A stretch of 64,000 nucleotides of DNA, taken from positions 434,001 through 498,000 of the forward strand of contig NZ_NIHC01000001.1 of NCBI RefSeq assembly GCF_002806945.1, written 5' to 3'. The notes beneath the pieces were generated by a model. It was not told the DNA's origin and did no database searches. It saw only the letters and a program-made list of their open reading frames with translations. The position numbers and the translations under genes were made by a program. This stretch comes from Marinobacter salexigens. Lineage in GTDB: Bacteria > Pseudomonadota > Gammaproteobacteria > Pseudomonadales > Oleiphilaceae. Positions 36,136-47,086 of this stretch are shown here, piece after piece (position 1 is the first letter of the stretch; the number at the start of each line of letters is the position of its first letter).

Positions 36136-36951
36136 TTAAAGATTACGAGCAACGTGTTGGTTTGGATGTTCCGGATTCTGATTTCTTGGTCGAAAGGGTT
36201 CTGTCAGCCAGGTGCTGAAAGACAGATAATCCTCTCGGCCTTCCGGAAGACCCAGTTGAGCCATTTCCTGTTCGTCTGGCTCGGCGTAGGTACCAAAAAG
36301 ACGGTCCCAGACAATAAAGATAGTGGCAAAGTTGGCATCTCCGGTTCGGCGGGACACTGTATGATGGCTGGTATGGAAACGGGGCGTGACAATAAAACGT
36401 CGCAGCCTGCGTTCCCAGCGGTCTGGTAGATCAATGTTGGAATGATGAAACTGGCTGGCCAGGCTGACAGCCATTTCGAAGACAACAAAACCTGCGAGGG
36501 ATGGCCCCCAAAGCGCAATCCCCCCCAGTTTTACAAAGAAGGAAATGAACAACTCGCCTGGGTGAAATCTCAGAGCTGTGGTGATGTCGACGTGTGTATC
36601 CACATGGTGAACCTTGTGAAATCGCCAGAGCAAACCAACGCGGTGATTAAAGCGGTGCCACCAGTAATCCAGCATGTCCAGCACGATAACGGTTGCGAGA
36701 ATGCCACCAAGCCCGCTGTAACCAAGCAGCGGCGCCAGCCCCCAACCCTGTTCCAGTACATACTCAGTCCAGTAAAGAAACGGGGCGAGTATCACCAGCT
36801 TGAGAAGCACAGTGTTGAAAATGGCCATGGTTACATGAGTTCGCAGGCGCTTGCCCCGAGCTTCTATCCAGGGACGAGCAGAAAAAAGGGTTTCCACACC
36901 GTAGAGCAGGGCGAAGCCGAGTAAGAAGATAATGAGTTTGGCGTCGTCCAT
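36136..36951 (-). CDS. Fatty acid hydroxylase/sterol desaturase-superfamily membrane protein
   Basis: 271 residues from the ATG at 36951 (MDDAKLIIFLL); an upstream in-frame start at 37023 would overlap the preceding gene. Four or five membrane segments surround the histidine clusters of the di-iron enzymes: HRFNH, HKVHH, FHHSN and HTSHH. These ligate two irons for O2-dependent hydroxylation or desaturation of lipids. The substrate is not evident. It starts 14 bases after the end of a small envelope protein gene and probably shares its transcript. Confidence 0.88.
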   Translation of the reverse strand: MDDAKLIIFLLGFALLYGVETLFSARPWIEARGKRLRTHVTMAIFNTVLLKLVILAPFLYWTEYVLEQGWGLAPLLGYSGLGGILATVIVLDMLDYWWHRFNHRVGLLWRFHKVHHVDTHVDITTALRFHPGELFISFFVKLGGIALWGPSLAGFVVFEMAVSLASQFHHSNIDLPDRWERRLRRFIVTPRFHTSHHTVSRRTGDANFATIFIVWDRLFGTYAEPDEQEMAQLGLPEGREDYLSFSTWLTEPFRPRNQNPEHPNQHVARNL

Positions 36952-36965
36952 AGTCGTCTGCCCGC

Positions 36966-37529
36966 CTACCGGAGTAGATTGATCCGGTCGTTTACAAAGT
37001 TGTACCGGGGCTGCTGCACCCATTGGTTGTTTGATCGTACTGGGAGCTTGTGCACGTTTTCTTCGTAGACGACGAGTTCGCCATCCAGCTCCTGCAACCA
37101 GAAATCAAGATCGTAGGTCTTGTCAGGGTCGTTGATAGCGGCAAAGTTGGTGCAGGCAAAATAGAACTGGCCGTCAATCACGCGCACCGGGTCGTGAATG
37201 ATTTGAAACTGAAGCTCTAGGCTTTGGCTGGTACGTGGATCTGTGATTTCGAAAACGCCAGGATTGCCGAGTGCTGTACGTTTGGCGATGTGCTCGCGCA
37301 TGGCAGCTTTGATCTCGCTGGATGAAAAGCGCTTTTTGTCTGATGGCTTATCTGTTGGTGTCGATGCGGCAAGTGTTTTTGGTTCGTCGCTCACCTCTGC
37401 GTCGGCTAGGCTCTCAGGGGGAGTGGTTTCGCTCGTATCGCCGCTGCAGCGGGCAAGGGCGAGCACCAGAATAACAGGTAGTGCAATCCAGGCTTTGTTG
37501 GTGAGCCATGTCGATCTTGAGGTTTGCAT
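36966..37529 (-). CDS. Small envelope protein of unknown function
   Basis: 187 residues. An N-terminal hydrophobic segment (AWIALPVILVLALARCSGD) could be a lipoprotein signal, but Arg at -1 of the Cys does not suit the lipobox, so a membrane anchor is the alternative. A Ser/Thr/Pro/Glu linker (28-65) leads to a folded region with SSSEIKAAMREHIAKR and short beta strands (VRVIDGQFYFACTNFAA, LVVYEENVHKLP). I do not recognise the family. Same strand as the hydroxylase-superfamily gene, 14 bases upstream of it. Confidence 0.65.
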   Translation of the reverse strand: MQTSRSTWLTNKAWIALPVILVLALARCSGDTSETTPPESLADAEVSDEPKTLAASTPTDKPSDKKRFSSSEIKAAMREHIAKRTALGNPGVFEITDPRTSQSLELQFQIIHDPVRVIDGQFYFACTNFAAINDPDKTYDLDFWLQELDGELVVYEENVHKLPVRSNNQWVQQPRYNFVNDRINLLR

Positions 37530-37654
37530 AGGCTATTGCCTCGAAGCTGCTCTTTAAGAACTCCTGATTTTTTATAGTGGCATTGTTTGAGGCGGTTGTC
37601 GCGTTGTGTGGTTTCAGCTCCCATGCAACGAAGTTGAGATGGACATGCAATGTA

Positions 37655-37679
37655 TAAAAAACCGGGGCAAGCCCCGGTT
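37655..37679 (-). terminator. Rho-independent terminator after the KamA-family gene
   Basis: AACCGGGGC (37660-37668) pairs with GCCCCGGTT (37671-37679); on the - strand it is followed by a T run (37661-37656). It is 26 bases after the stop codon. Confidence 0.88.
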
Positions 37680-37704
37680 CAGGAATCGTTAGTGAACAAC
37701 GGCA

Positions 37705-39063
37705 TCAGCCGTTCTTCATCGCCTCAAACTCATCCTCAAAGAAAAACTTCTCCTCGCCAAACGCCGGCTCCAGCTCATGCAACCAGGTGGCGGTTTCGCT
37801 GTACTTGGCGAAGAAAGGACGCTGTACCCAGTCCGGGTTGCGGCCCTGCAGGAAGCGCAGTACAAAGACTTTCTCGCCAGCGACCTCTGCAATGCCCTGA
37901 ACTTCAACCTTGCCGGGGCCTGCACTCATGCTGGGGCCGCGGGCGGTGCGGGCCAGGCCGCTGACTTTTTTCATGGCTTCGCGGTAAATGTTAAACGCTT
38001 CGGCCAGGGGCACTTCAAAGTAGTTCTTGGCGCCTGTGTCCCGCTCTACAAACATGTAGTAGGGAATGATGCCCAGCTGTACTTCTTTTTTCCAAAGCTT
38101 GGCCCAGTCGTCGGCGTTGTCGTTTACGTGTTTGATCAACGGGCCCTGCGCGCGGATTTCCGCACCTGTGGCGCGAATGCGGCGGATAGCTTCTTCGGCA
38201 ATGTCGGTGGTGATTTCCTGCCAGTGGTTGTAGTGGGCCATGATGGCAATGTGCTTGCCGGCATCCACAAGCCTGGCGAACAGATCGATCAGCTCGTCTG
38301 CATCCTTATCGGTCACAAAACGGTAAGGCCAGAAGGTCAAAGCCTTGGTGCCAATACGAATAGTCTGGATGTGGTCGAATTCCGGCTGTAGCAGCGGCTC
38401 AAGGTACTGCGCCAGGCTCTTGGTTTTCATCACCATGGGGTCGCCACCGGTCACCAGTAAATCCGTTACTTCAGTGTGCTCCTGCAGATAACCATGCAGC
38501 TTGTTGGCTTCGGTGCTCGACATCTTCAGGTCTTTATCGCCTACAAACTGCGCCCAGCGGAAACAGAAGGTGCAATAAGAGTGGCAGGTCTGGCCCTGAG
38601 CCGGGAAAAACAGCACGGTCTCGCGGTATTTATGTTGCACACCGTCGAGCACTTCGCCTTCCAGTTCCGGCATGTTCATTTCCATCTGGCCAGCCGGGTG
38701 CGGGTTCAGATCGTCGCGGATCTCTTTTGCTACCGCTTGAATCTCTTTTTTCTCCGCACCTTCCCGGTGCAGTTTTGCCATGCGGTCAAAGTGCTCGTCT
38801 TTGAGCATGCCTTTTTGCGGGAAAACCAGCTGATAGATGGGGTCGTTGGGTACCTTGTCCCAGTTGATCAGTTCGTTGATCACATACTCGTTCACCCGGA
38901 AAGGCAGCACACTGGCCACTACTTTCATTTCAAACAGAGCCTCTTCCGGGAGGTTCTGAATGATTTCGATTTTATCTAGCTGGCGGTCTGTATAAACCTT
39001 GAAGCGTCGCTCCTCGAATTCTGTAGTGGGAATTCGGTTAGGAAAGGTGACGATTGAATTCAT
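37705..39063 (-). CDS. KamA-family radical SAM protein (lysine 2,3-aminomutase type)
   Basis: 452 residues. The radical SAM cluster is CX3CX2C, CHSYCTFC with Cys160, Cys164 and Cys167; VTGGDPM and RIGTKALTFWPYR follow, and a PLP-binding region lies in the C-terminal part (ARTARGPSMSAGPGKVE). Such enzymes move an amino group between carbon 2 and 3 of lysine or related amino acids. It is longer than EpmB (about 340 residues) and has no efp or epmA nearby, so it is not the EF-P modification enzyme. No beta-lysine acetyltransferase is adjacent. The substrate is therefore open. AGAGGG precedes the ATG. Confidence 0.9.
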   Translation of the reverse strand: MNSIVTFPNRIPTTEFEERRFKVYTDRQLDKIEIIQNLPEEALFEMKVVASVLPFRVNEYVINELINWDKVPNDPIYQLVFPQKGMLKDEHFDRMAKLHREGAEKKEIQAVAKEIRDDLNPHPAGQMEMNMPELEGEVLDGVQHKYRETVLFFPAQGQTCHSYCTFCFRWAQFVGDKDLKMSSTEANKLHGYLQEHTEVTDLLVTGGDPMVMKTKSLAQYLEPLLQPEFDHIQTIRIGTKALTFWPYRFVTDKDADELIDLFARLVDAGKHIAIMAHYNHWQEITTDIAEEAIRRIRATGAEIRAQGPLIKHVNDNADDWAKLWKKEVQLGIIPYYMFVERDTGAKNYFEVPLAEAFNIYREAMKKVSGLARTARGPSMSAGPGKVEVQGIAEVAGEKVFVLRFLQGRNPDWVQRPFFAKYSETATWLHELEPAFGEEKFFFEDEFEAMKNG

Positions 39064-39722
39064 GGTTCGCCCTCTGTGGTTAAAAGTATGAAATGTCAGG
39101 AGGGCAAAAGTAGCGCCGCTCCGGTGGTCAAAAAATGGGCAGGCGAGTATACATAAATTGTTGTTTAGTTTCAGGTCTAATTAAAAAAGCGCGTAATAAA
39201 AATTCACTATTCTGAGCATGTGTTTTTAAGTCATTGAGTTTAAAGGGTTGTTTCTGTTTGTGGGTTTGGGTGAGTTGCGTGGAGATCGTTTAGCACGGTA
39301 ATTAATAGGGATGTTTCTATAACTAAGACGTTGGTCTGAGTTTGGTTGTTTGACCCGGGTAAAAAAGGCACTATTGCGTAACTAATCGTAAATAGTTTTG
39401 CGTTTTTCAAGGTTGTTTCAAATTTCTAAAGGGTTTCGGTTGGTTTTGGTAGTAAAACTACTACAGAATGAAGTGCCCGCTCTGAGGGAGAAAGCCAGTT
39501 TTTCGCAACAGGCCGGCAATCGTTTTGGAAGCAGGCAGTAAAACTATAAAAGCTGTTCTATGCTTGGTGAATGCAATGTGTACCCTTGGTTGGTACTTCG
39601 TCAGGTAGAAGAAACAGTAGTCAAGAAGCTGAATCGGTTGTTTTTATAGCTTGAATTTTACCGCATGCGCAGTTGCCGCGACCGGCGGCTGCAGCACTTT
39701 TGAATGCGAAGGGGGAGGTTTG
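39064..39722. other. Long AT-rich noncoding region upstream of aceE
   Basis: About 660 bases without a credible gene, and more A+T-rich than its surroundings. It holds a promoter for the leftward KamA-family gene (39146-39174), the palindrome GTAGT-AAA-ACTAC (39449-39461), the dyad GTACC-N7-GGTAC (39580-39596) and a TATAAA (39545-39550) that could be an aceE -10. A 29-codon frame (39560-39649) has no supporting feature. The region probably carries the aceE regulatory sites. Confidence 0.5.
39146..39174 (-). promoter_or_regulatory. Candidate promoter of the KamA-family gene
   Basis: On the - strand CTGAAA (39174-39169), 17 bases, TATACT (39151-39146). Start near 39139, about 75 bases before the ATG. 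Confidence 0.45.
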
Positions 39723-42386
39723 ATGTACCAGGATGATGATCCCATTGAAACGAGCGAATGGCTTGATGCACTTGAGTCGCTCATGGAAAACGAAGGCATA
39801 GAGCGGGTTAAGTACATTCTGGAGCGCCTTTCTGAGCGCGCAAGCCGGGATGGCACCGAGTTGCCTTATTCAATTACCACGCCGTTCCGCAATACCATTC
39901 CGGCAACCCAGGAAGCGCGTATGCCGGGCGACCTGTTTATGGAGCGTCGGATACGTTCGCTGATCCGCTGGAACGCCATGGCTATGGTGGTGCGGGCCAA
40001 CAAACGCCCGGGTGATCTGGGTGGCCATATTTCCACCTTCTCATCAGCTGCCACGCTTTACGATATTGGTTTTAACTATTTTTTCCACGGCGGTGATGAA
40101 AAGCGTGAATCCGACCTGGTTTATTTTCAGGGGCACGCGGCTCCGGGTAATTATGCGCGGTCTTTTCTGGAAGGCAGGTTTACAGAAGAGCAGCTTGATA
40201 AGTATCGGGAGGAAGTGGATGGCGACGGCCTTTCTTCCTATCCGCACCCCTGGTTGATGCCGGATTACTGGCAGTTCCCCACCGTATCCATGGGGCTTGG
40301 GCCGATTCAGGCCATTTATCAGGCTCACGTGATGAAGTATCTGGACAGCCGCGAACTTGTTGAAATGGGTGATCGCAAGGTTTGGTGCTTTGTGGGTGAT
40401 GGTGAGACCGACGAGCCAGAAACCCTCGGGTGTATCTCAAAGGCCGGCCGGGAAAATCTCGACAACCTGGTGTTCGTGGTGAACTGTAACCTGCAACGCC
40501 TTGATGGCCCGGTGCGAGGTAACGGCAAGATTATTCAGGAGCTGGAAGGCGCGTTTCGCGGCTCTGGCTGGAATGTTATCAAGGTGGTCTGGGGCCGGGT
40601 GTGGGATACCCTGTTTGATCAGGATGAAAGCGGCATTATGCAGCGCGCCATGGATGAGATTTGCGATGGTGATTTGCAGAACTTCACCCATAATGGCCCG
40701 GCATATACCCGTAAGCATTTCTTCGGGAAGTACCCCCAGCTGGCCAAGCTGGTGGAAGATTGGACTGACGAAGACATCAACAAGCTAAACCGGGGTGGTC
40801 ACGACCCTTATAAGGTTTATGCCGCATACAAAAAGGCAGCAACGGAAGCAAACGGCAAGCCAACGGTCATTCTCGCCCACACCATCAAAGGTTACGGTTT
40901 TGGTGCGGCCGGAGAGTCCCAGAATACAGCCCACTCCCTGAAAAAACTGGATATTGAAACCCTGAAGGCATTTCGCGATCGCTTTGCGATTCCGTTGAAG
41001 GACGAAGAGCTGGAAGATGTACCTTATTACCGCCCAGCGCCCGATAGCCCCGAGCTGGTGTATATGAACAAGCGGCGGCAAGAATTGGGCGGCTTCTACC
41101 CCCGCCGCCGCAAGGATTGCCAGCCCCTCAAGATTCCCGAGCTGGATATTTTCAAGTCCGTTCTGGAAGGCTCGAATGGGCGGGAAATTTCTACAACCAT
41201 GGCGTTTGTGCGTTTGCTGGGCGCATTGGTTAAAGACAAGCGCATTGGCAAGCGGATTGTGCCGATTGTGCCGGATGAGGCCCGGACCTTCGGTATGGAA
41301 GGTATGTTCCGCCAGTTGGGAATCTACACCTCTGAGGGCCAGAAATACGTACCTCAGGACCGGGAACAGATCATGTATTACCGGGAGGACAAAAAAGGGC
41401 AGATTCTGCAAGAAGGTATTAACGAGGGCGGTGCTATGGCTGCGTGGATGGCAGCAGCCACCTCCTACAGCAATAACAACTTCCCGCTGATTCCCTTCTA
41501 TGCCTTCTACTCTATGTTTGGTTTCCAGCGTGTGGGTGATCTGGCCTGGGCTTCAGGTGATATCCAGGCGCGCGGCTTCCTGATTGGGGGTACCGCAGGG
41601 CGCACCACGCTGAACGGAGAAGGCCTGCAGCATCAGGATGGCCATAGCCATGTGTTGGCGAACACCATACCTAACTGTAAGGCATATGACCCTGCCTTTG
41701 GTTATGAAATGGCGGTGGTGATTCACCATGGTTTGAAGGAGATGTTCGAAGAGAACAAAAGCGTTTTCTACTACATCACCATGGAAAACGAGAACTATGA
41801 ACAGCCAGCCATGCCTAAGGGCGTGGAAGACGACATCATCAAGGGCATGTACAAGTTCGAGTCTGTGGAAGTCAAAGGCGGCAAGAAAAAGCTGCGTGTA
41901 CAGCTACTGGGTGCAGGTGCAATCCTCAATGAAGTGCGAGCAGCGGCTCAGATGCTGAAAGATGATTGGGGCGTTGCCTCGGATGTCTGGAGCGTGACCA
42001 GCTTTAACGAGCTTGCCCGTGATGGTCAGCACGTTGAGCGCTGGAATCTGTTGCACCCGGATGATAAGCCCCGCAAGGCTTTCGTCGCTCAGTGTCTGGA
42101 GAAGCAGGCAGGCCCTGTTGTGTCGTCTACAGACTATGTCAAGCTGCACTCCGAGCAACTGCGGGCGTTCATCCCCAAAACCTTCCTGACATTGGGTACA
42201 GACGGTTTTGGTCGCAGTGATACCCGCGAGAAGCTGAGAAGCTTCTTCGAAGTGGATCGCTATTACGTAACGGTAGCCGCCCTGTCTGCCCTGGCCAAAG
42301 ATGGCGAGGTTAAGGAAGATCAGGTTCTTGAGGCCATGCGCAAGTACGGTATCGATCGTAACAAAACGAACCCGGCGCACTGCTAA
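39723..42386 (+). CDS. aceE: Pyruvate dehydrogenase E1 component, homodimeric type
   Basis: Thiamin-diphosphate enzyme that decarboxylates pyruvate and acetylates the lipoyl groups of AceF. The start at 39723 has GGGGGAGG 4 bases upstream and gives 887 residues, exactly the E. coli length; the frame stays open 24 codons further, without merit. The thiamin-binding motif is VGDGETDEPETLG to VNCNLQ (about residues 225-265); ERIKYILE-like ERVKYILERL, TPFRNTIP and HTIKGYGFG are also typical. It is followed 10 bases later by aceF. Confidence 0.97.
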   Translation: MYQDDDPIETSEWLDALESLMENEGIERVKYILERLSERASRDGTELPYSITTPFRNTIPATQEARMPGDLFMERRIRSLIRWNAMAMVVRANKRPGDLGGHISTFSSAATLYDIGFNYFFHGGDEKRESDLVYFQGHAAPGNYARSFLEGRFTEEQLDKYREEVDGDGLSSYPHPWLMPDYWQFPTVSMGLGPIQAIYQAHVMKYLDSRELVEMGDRKVWCFVGDGETDEPETLGCISKAGRENLDNLVFVVNCNLQRLDGPVRGNGKIIQELEGAFRGSGWNVIKVVWGRVWDTLFDQDESGIMQRAMDEICDGDLQNFTHNGPAYTRKHFFGKYPQLAKLVEDWTDEDINKLNRGGHDPYKVYAAYKKAATEANGKPTVILAHTIKGYGFGAAGESQNTAHSLKKLDIETLKAFRDRFAIPLKDEELEDVPYYRPAPDSPELVYMNKRRQELGGFYPRRRKDCQPLKIPELDIFKSVLEGSNGREISTTMAFVRLLGALVKDKRIGKRIVPIVPDEARTFGMEGMFRQLGIYTSEGQKYVPQDREQIMYYREDKKGQILQEGINEGGAMAAWMAAATSYSNNNFPLIPFYAFYSMFGFQRVGDLAWASGDIQARGFLIGGTAGRTTLNGEGLQHQDGHSHVLANTIPNCKAYDPAFGYEMAVVIHHGLKEMFEENKSVFYYITMENENYEQPAMPKGVEDDIIKGMYKFESVEVKGGKKKLRVQLLGAGAILNEVRAAAQMLKDDWGVASDVWSVTSFNELARDGQHVERWNLLHPDDKPRKAFVAQCLEKQAGPVVSSTDYVKLHSEQLRAFIPKTFLTLGTDGFGRSDTREKLRSFFEVDRYYVTVAALSALAKDGEVKEDQVLEAMRKYGIDRNKTNPAHC

Positions 42387-42396
42387 GGAGACCGTC

Positions 42397-44043
42397 ATGA
42401 GTGAACAGGAAATTAAAGTTCCCGATCTCGGCGGGGCAGATGAAGTTGAGGTGATCGAGATTCTGGTCAGCCCTGGCGATACGGTTGAGGCGGAAGACTC
42501 CATTCTGACGGTTGAAACTGACAAGGCTTCAGTAGAGTTACCGTCCCCCGGAGCTGGCAAGATCACCAAACTCTCCGTGAAGGTGGGAGACAAAGTAAAA
42601 GAAGGCGACGTGGTAGCCATGATGGAGACCGACGGCGCAGCGAGCGCGGCTGATGATGAGCCAGAGGCTGAAGCTGAAAGTGAGCCTGCTTCCGACAATA
42701 AGCCCGAGCCCGAAGAGAGCAAGCCGGAGCCCAAGAAAAAATCTGGCGGCTCCCGCAAGGAAACAGTGCTGGTCCCGCCTCTGGATGGCATGGAAGATGT
42801 GCCGGTTATTGAAGTCAACGTTGCCGAGGGCGATACCCTTGAAGTAGATGCATCTTTGGTTACTGTTGAATCCGATAAGGCATCCATGGATATACCGTCT
42901 CCTTATGCCGGCAAGGTGGTCAAGATTCTGGTGGCCGAAGGCGATAAGTTGTCTGAGGGCGACAAGCTTCTGGAAATGATGGTTACCGTTGACGGCGACG
43001 AGGAAGAAGAGGCGCAGGACGAGGCGCCTGCGGACACTGCTGAGAAATCGAACTCCGGGCCAGATGAAAAATCCTCGAAAGAGGCAGAGGTACAGCCGCA
43101 GAGTTCAACCTACGAGCCGCTTTCTCCGGGTGCCAAAGTTCATGCCGGCCCGGCTGTTCGTAAACTGGCCCGCGAGCTGGGTGCAGATATGACACGCATC
43201 AAGGGGTCTGGCCCGAAAAGCCGGATTCTCAAAGACGATGTGCATGATTATGTGAAGAACCAGTTGCAACAGGCGCAGCAGGGAAGCCCGGGTGGTGGTG
43301 CTGGCTCCGGAATACCGGGAGTGAAGCTGCCAGATTTCAGCCAGTTTGGCGACGTAGAAAGAGAGCCCATGTCGCGGATGATGGCGGTAACGGCCACCAA
43401 CATGCAGCGCAGCTGGCTGAACGTACCCCATGTTACCCAGTTTGAAGATGCAGACATCTCCGACATGGAGGCATTCCGTAAATCCCAGAAAACGGCCGGT
43501 GAGAAGAAAGGCGTGAAGATGACGCCTTTGCCGTTCATTCTGAAGGCCTGTGCAGTTGCGCTGGCAGAGTTGCCGCAGTTCAACGTGTCTCTGGATATGG
43601 AGCGCAAAGAGGTTGTTCACAAGCAGTTCATTCACATTGGTATTGCAGTGGATACGCCTAACGGGCTGATGGTGCCGGTGATTCGTGATGTGGATCAGAA
43701 GGGCCTATGGGAGCTGGCGGCCGAAAGCGCCGAACTTGCCCAGAAAGCCCGGGACAGGAAACTGAAACCAGCAGAAATGCAGGGTGCCTGCTTTACCATC
43801 ACAAGCTTGGGCGGCATAGGCGGTACGGCATTCACGCCAATTGTGAATACCCCTGAGGTGGCGATTCTTGGGGTTTCCAGGGCGGCCATGAAGCCTGTGT
43901 GGGATGGTAGCGAGTTTCAGCCGCGGCTAATGCTGCCGCTGTCGTTGTCCTACGATCACCGTGCAGTGAATGGCGCTGATGCGGCGCGGTTTACCACCTT
44001 GCTCAGTCAGCTGCTTGGGGATATTCGTACCCTGCTGCTTTGA
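42397..44043 (+). CDS. aceF: Dihydrolipoamide acetyltransferase (PDH E2)
   Basis: Core of the pyruvate dehydrogenase complex; transfers acetyl groups from lipoyl-lysine to CoA. 548 residues from the ATG at 42397, after AAGGAG. There are two lipoyl domains with DKAS motifs (Lys43 and Lys161), separated by Glu/Pro/Ser/Lys-rich linkers, a peripheral-subunit-binding domain (HAGPAVRKLARELG) and the catalytic domain with YDHRAVNGADAARF (His521). E. coli AceF has three lipoyl domains; two is common in this group. The E3 gene is not in the window. Confidence 0.96.
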   Translation: MSEQEIKVPDLGGADEVEVIEILVSPGDTVEAEDSILTVETDKASVELPSPGAGKITKLSVKVGDKVKEGDVVAMMETDGAASAADDEPEAEAESEPASDNKPEPEESKPEPKKKSGGSRKETVLVPPLDGMEDVPVIEVNVAEGDTLEVDASLVTVESDKASMDIPSPYAGKVVKILVAEGDKLSEGDKLLEMMVTVDGDEEEEAQDEAPADTAEKSNSGPDEKSSKEAEVQPQSSTYEPLSPGAKVHAGPAVRKLARELGADMTRIKGSGPKSRILKDDVHDYVKNQLQQAQQGSPGGGAGSGIPGVKLPDFSQFGDVEREPMSRMMAVTATNMQRSWLNVPHVTQFEDADISDMEAFRKSQKTAGEKKGVKMTPLPFILKACAVALAELPQFNVSLDMERKEVVHKQFIHIGIAVDTPNGLMVPVIRDVDQKGLWELAAESAELAQKARDRKLKPAEMQGACFTITSLGGIGGTAFTPIVNTPEVAILGVSRAAMKPVWDGSEFQPRLMLPLSLSYDHRAVNGADAARFTTLLSQLLGDIRTLLL

Positions 44044-44055
44044 TGGCCGATAGAT

Positions 44056-44089
44056 CCGCCACCCCAGCCTTTGAAGTCCGGGGTGGCGG
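44056..44089 (+). terminator. Hairpin after aceF, probable terminator
   Basis: CCGCCACCCC (44056-44065) pairs perfectly with GGGGTGGCGG (44080-44089) across a 14-base loop. There is no T tract after it, so termination may be weak or rho-assisted. Confidence 0.55.
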
Positions 44090-44185
44090 TGTGAGGCAAG
44101 GTAAGCCAGTAATACTGACCCAGCGCAATGAACGCAGTGCCAAACCCGCTAGGCTATTCGGATTTAGTCTGCAGGTATCGAATGT

Positions 44186-44707
44186 ATGAGCACACAACTG
44201 GATCTCGCGGCAATTATCTACGACAACGATGAGCAGCCCGTAGATAAATTGTTGCACAAGGTGGCAGCCACACTTAATAGCCATGGTGACCGGGTCGCAG
44301 GTTTGGCCATGGCGTTGAATGACCAGGGTTTGCGGCGAGAGCCCATGGCGCTTCAGGATCTCGAAACGGGTAAGGAATACTCCATTGCCCAGGACCTGGG
44401 GAAAGAATCGCAATCCTGCTGCCTCGATCCTTACGGGCTTGCGGATGCAACCAGCGTATTGCGCGCTTTGCTGCAACAGCCGCCCCGGTTGGCTGTCGTG
44501 AACCGGTTCGGGCAACAGGAAATTGAAGGCAAGGGCTGTCGCGCCGAGTTTATTCAGTTAATTGAGGCAGGCATACCGGTTTTAACGGTTGTTAAGCGCA
44601 AGTTCCTCTCGCAGTGGCATGAATTTAGTGGCGGGCAGGCGGCGGATTTGCCATTTTCAGAGGAGGCGGTCTTGCAATGGTGTGATGAGGTTGTCCAGAG
44701 GCAATAG
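44186..44707 (+). CDS. DUF2478 family protein
   Basis: 173 residues, cytoplasmic. AAIIYDNDEQPVDKLL near the start, GDRVAGLAM, LGKESQSCCLDPYGLADA, LAVVNRFGQQEIEGKG and IPVLTVV match the family, which is related to P-loop NTPases and is often met near molybdate uptake or molybdoenzyme genes. A canonical Walker A is not evident here. No molybdenum genes are adjacent; it stands alone between aceF and the arginine cluster. Function is unknown. Confidence 0.75.
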   Translation: MSTQLDLAAIIYDNDEQPVDKLLHKVAATLNSHGDRVAGLAMALNDQGLRREPMALQDLETGKEYSIAQDLGKESQSCCLDPYGLADATSVLRALLQQPPRLAVVNRFGQQEIEGKGCRAEFIQLIEAGIPVLTVVKRKFLSQWHEFSGGQAADLPFSEEAVLQWCDEVVQRQ

Positions 44708-44808
44708 CGCCGGATGTGCTTAGGCCTGAAGTGGCGTAGTATAAGGCATTAATCCGCACACCTACTTACTTGCCTGTGCCGGCAACTCCACTATTTTTAT
44801 AGGCTTAA

Positions 44809-46044
<1,236 letters not shown>

Positions 46045-46052
46045 GAGCTTTT

Positions 46053-47086
46053 ATGTGGCTGGTACGTCCGGCACTGCCGGATGACGTGAACCAGATACTG
46101 GAGATTGCAGGCGCGGCGGGTTCAGAGACCGCCCGCCTGTCATCCACGCTGCCCAGGCAGCGTGAAGCGCTTGCCGAAAAAATATCCCACTCGTTAACCT
46201 CTCTCGCCGGTAAAACCATTGCTGGCGGCCCCTTGCCACGATTTCTGTTCGTTTTAGAAGACACTGCCACAGGCAAAGTTCATGGCACGGCGGGTATTGA
46301 TGCCCGTGCGGGCAATGGCCAACCGTTTTATAACTACCGCCGGGATGCGCTGATTCATGCCTCTCACGAACTTGGCATCTCAAGCCGGGTAGACGTACTT
46401 TATCCAAGCCACGGCTTGACCGATCACACACTGCTTTGTTCGTTTTCCATAACACCTGAATTGCGCAATACGGAAGCCTTTGAGCTCTTGTCCAGAGCCC
46501 GAATCCTGTTTATTGCCGGGCACCGCGACTGGTTTACTCATCGCATTGCTGTGGAAATTCAGGGTGTTCAGCTTGCGGATGGCAGCGTGCCCTTCTGGGA
46601 CAGCTTGGGTCGTCACTTTTTCAATATGGATTTTGAAACGGCTGATCGGCACTCTGGCACGCTCAGTAAAACCTTTATTGCGGAGCTTATGCCTCCGCAT
46701 CCAGTGTATGTCACTTTGCTTTCCGAGTCGGCTCAGGCGGCGTTAGGGCAGCCCCATGAGCTCACTGTGCCGAACCTCGAACTGCTCCAGAGGGAGGGGT
46801 TCCAGGCTGGCTGTTATCTGGATATTTTTGACGGTGGCCCGGTATTGGAAGCGCGTACCGATGCCCTGCACACGTTGGTAACCAGCCAGCCCAAAGCTCT
46901 TCACGGTGCTGTCGATGATGCCGGTGGTGGGAACGGAGACCTTTGCCTGATTGCAGCGGGCGAGGGTGCCAGCTTCCGTTGCACCCTGGCCCGTGTTTCC
47001 GGAACGCTTGAGGGAACCCTCAAGGTGCCGGTGAAAACCTGGGAGTTGCTAGGAAAAACAGCGGGTGACGAAGTGAGGGTTGCGCC

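Noticed and set aside
37650..37964. 104-codon + strand frame over the end of the KamA-family gene
   Set aside because: It includes a terminator hairpin at its start and is a Pro/Arg-rich antisense shadow.
37705..39063. KamA-family gene as epmB (EF-P lysine modification)
   Set aside because: At 452 residues it is about 110 longer than EpmB, and no efp or epmA is nearby.
39560..39649. 29-codon frame upstream of aceE as a leader peptide
   Set aside because: No ribosome binding site, no run of regulatory codons and no terminator after it.
41904..42887. A 327-codon - strand open frame across the aceE/aceF junction
   Set aside because: Ser/Thr-rich shadow of the lipoyl linker; it would need to span two real genes.
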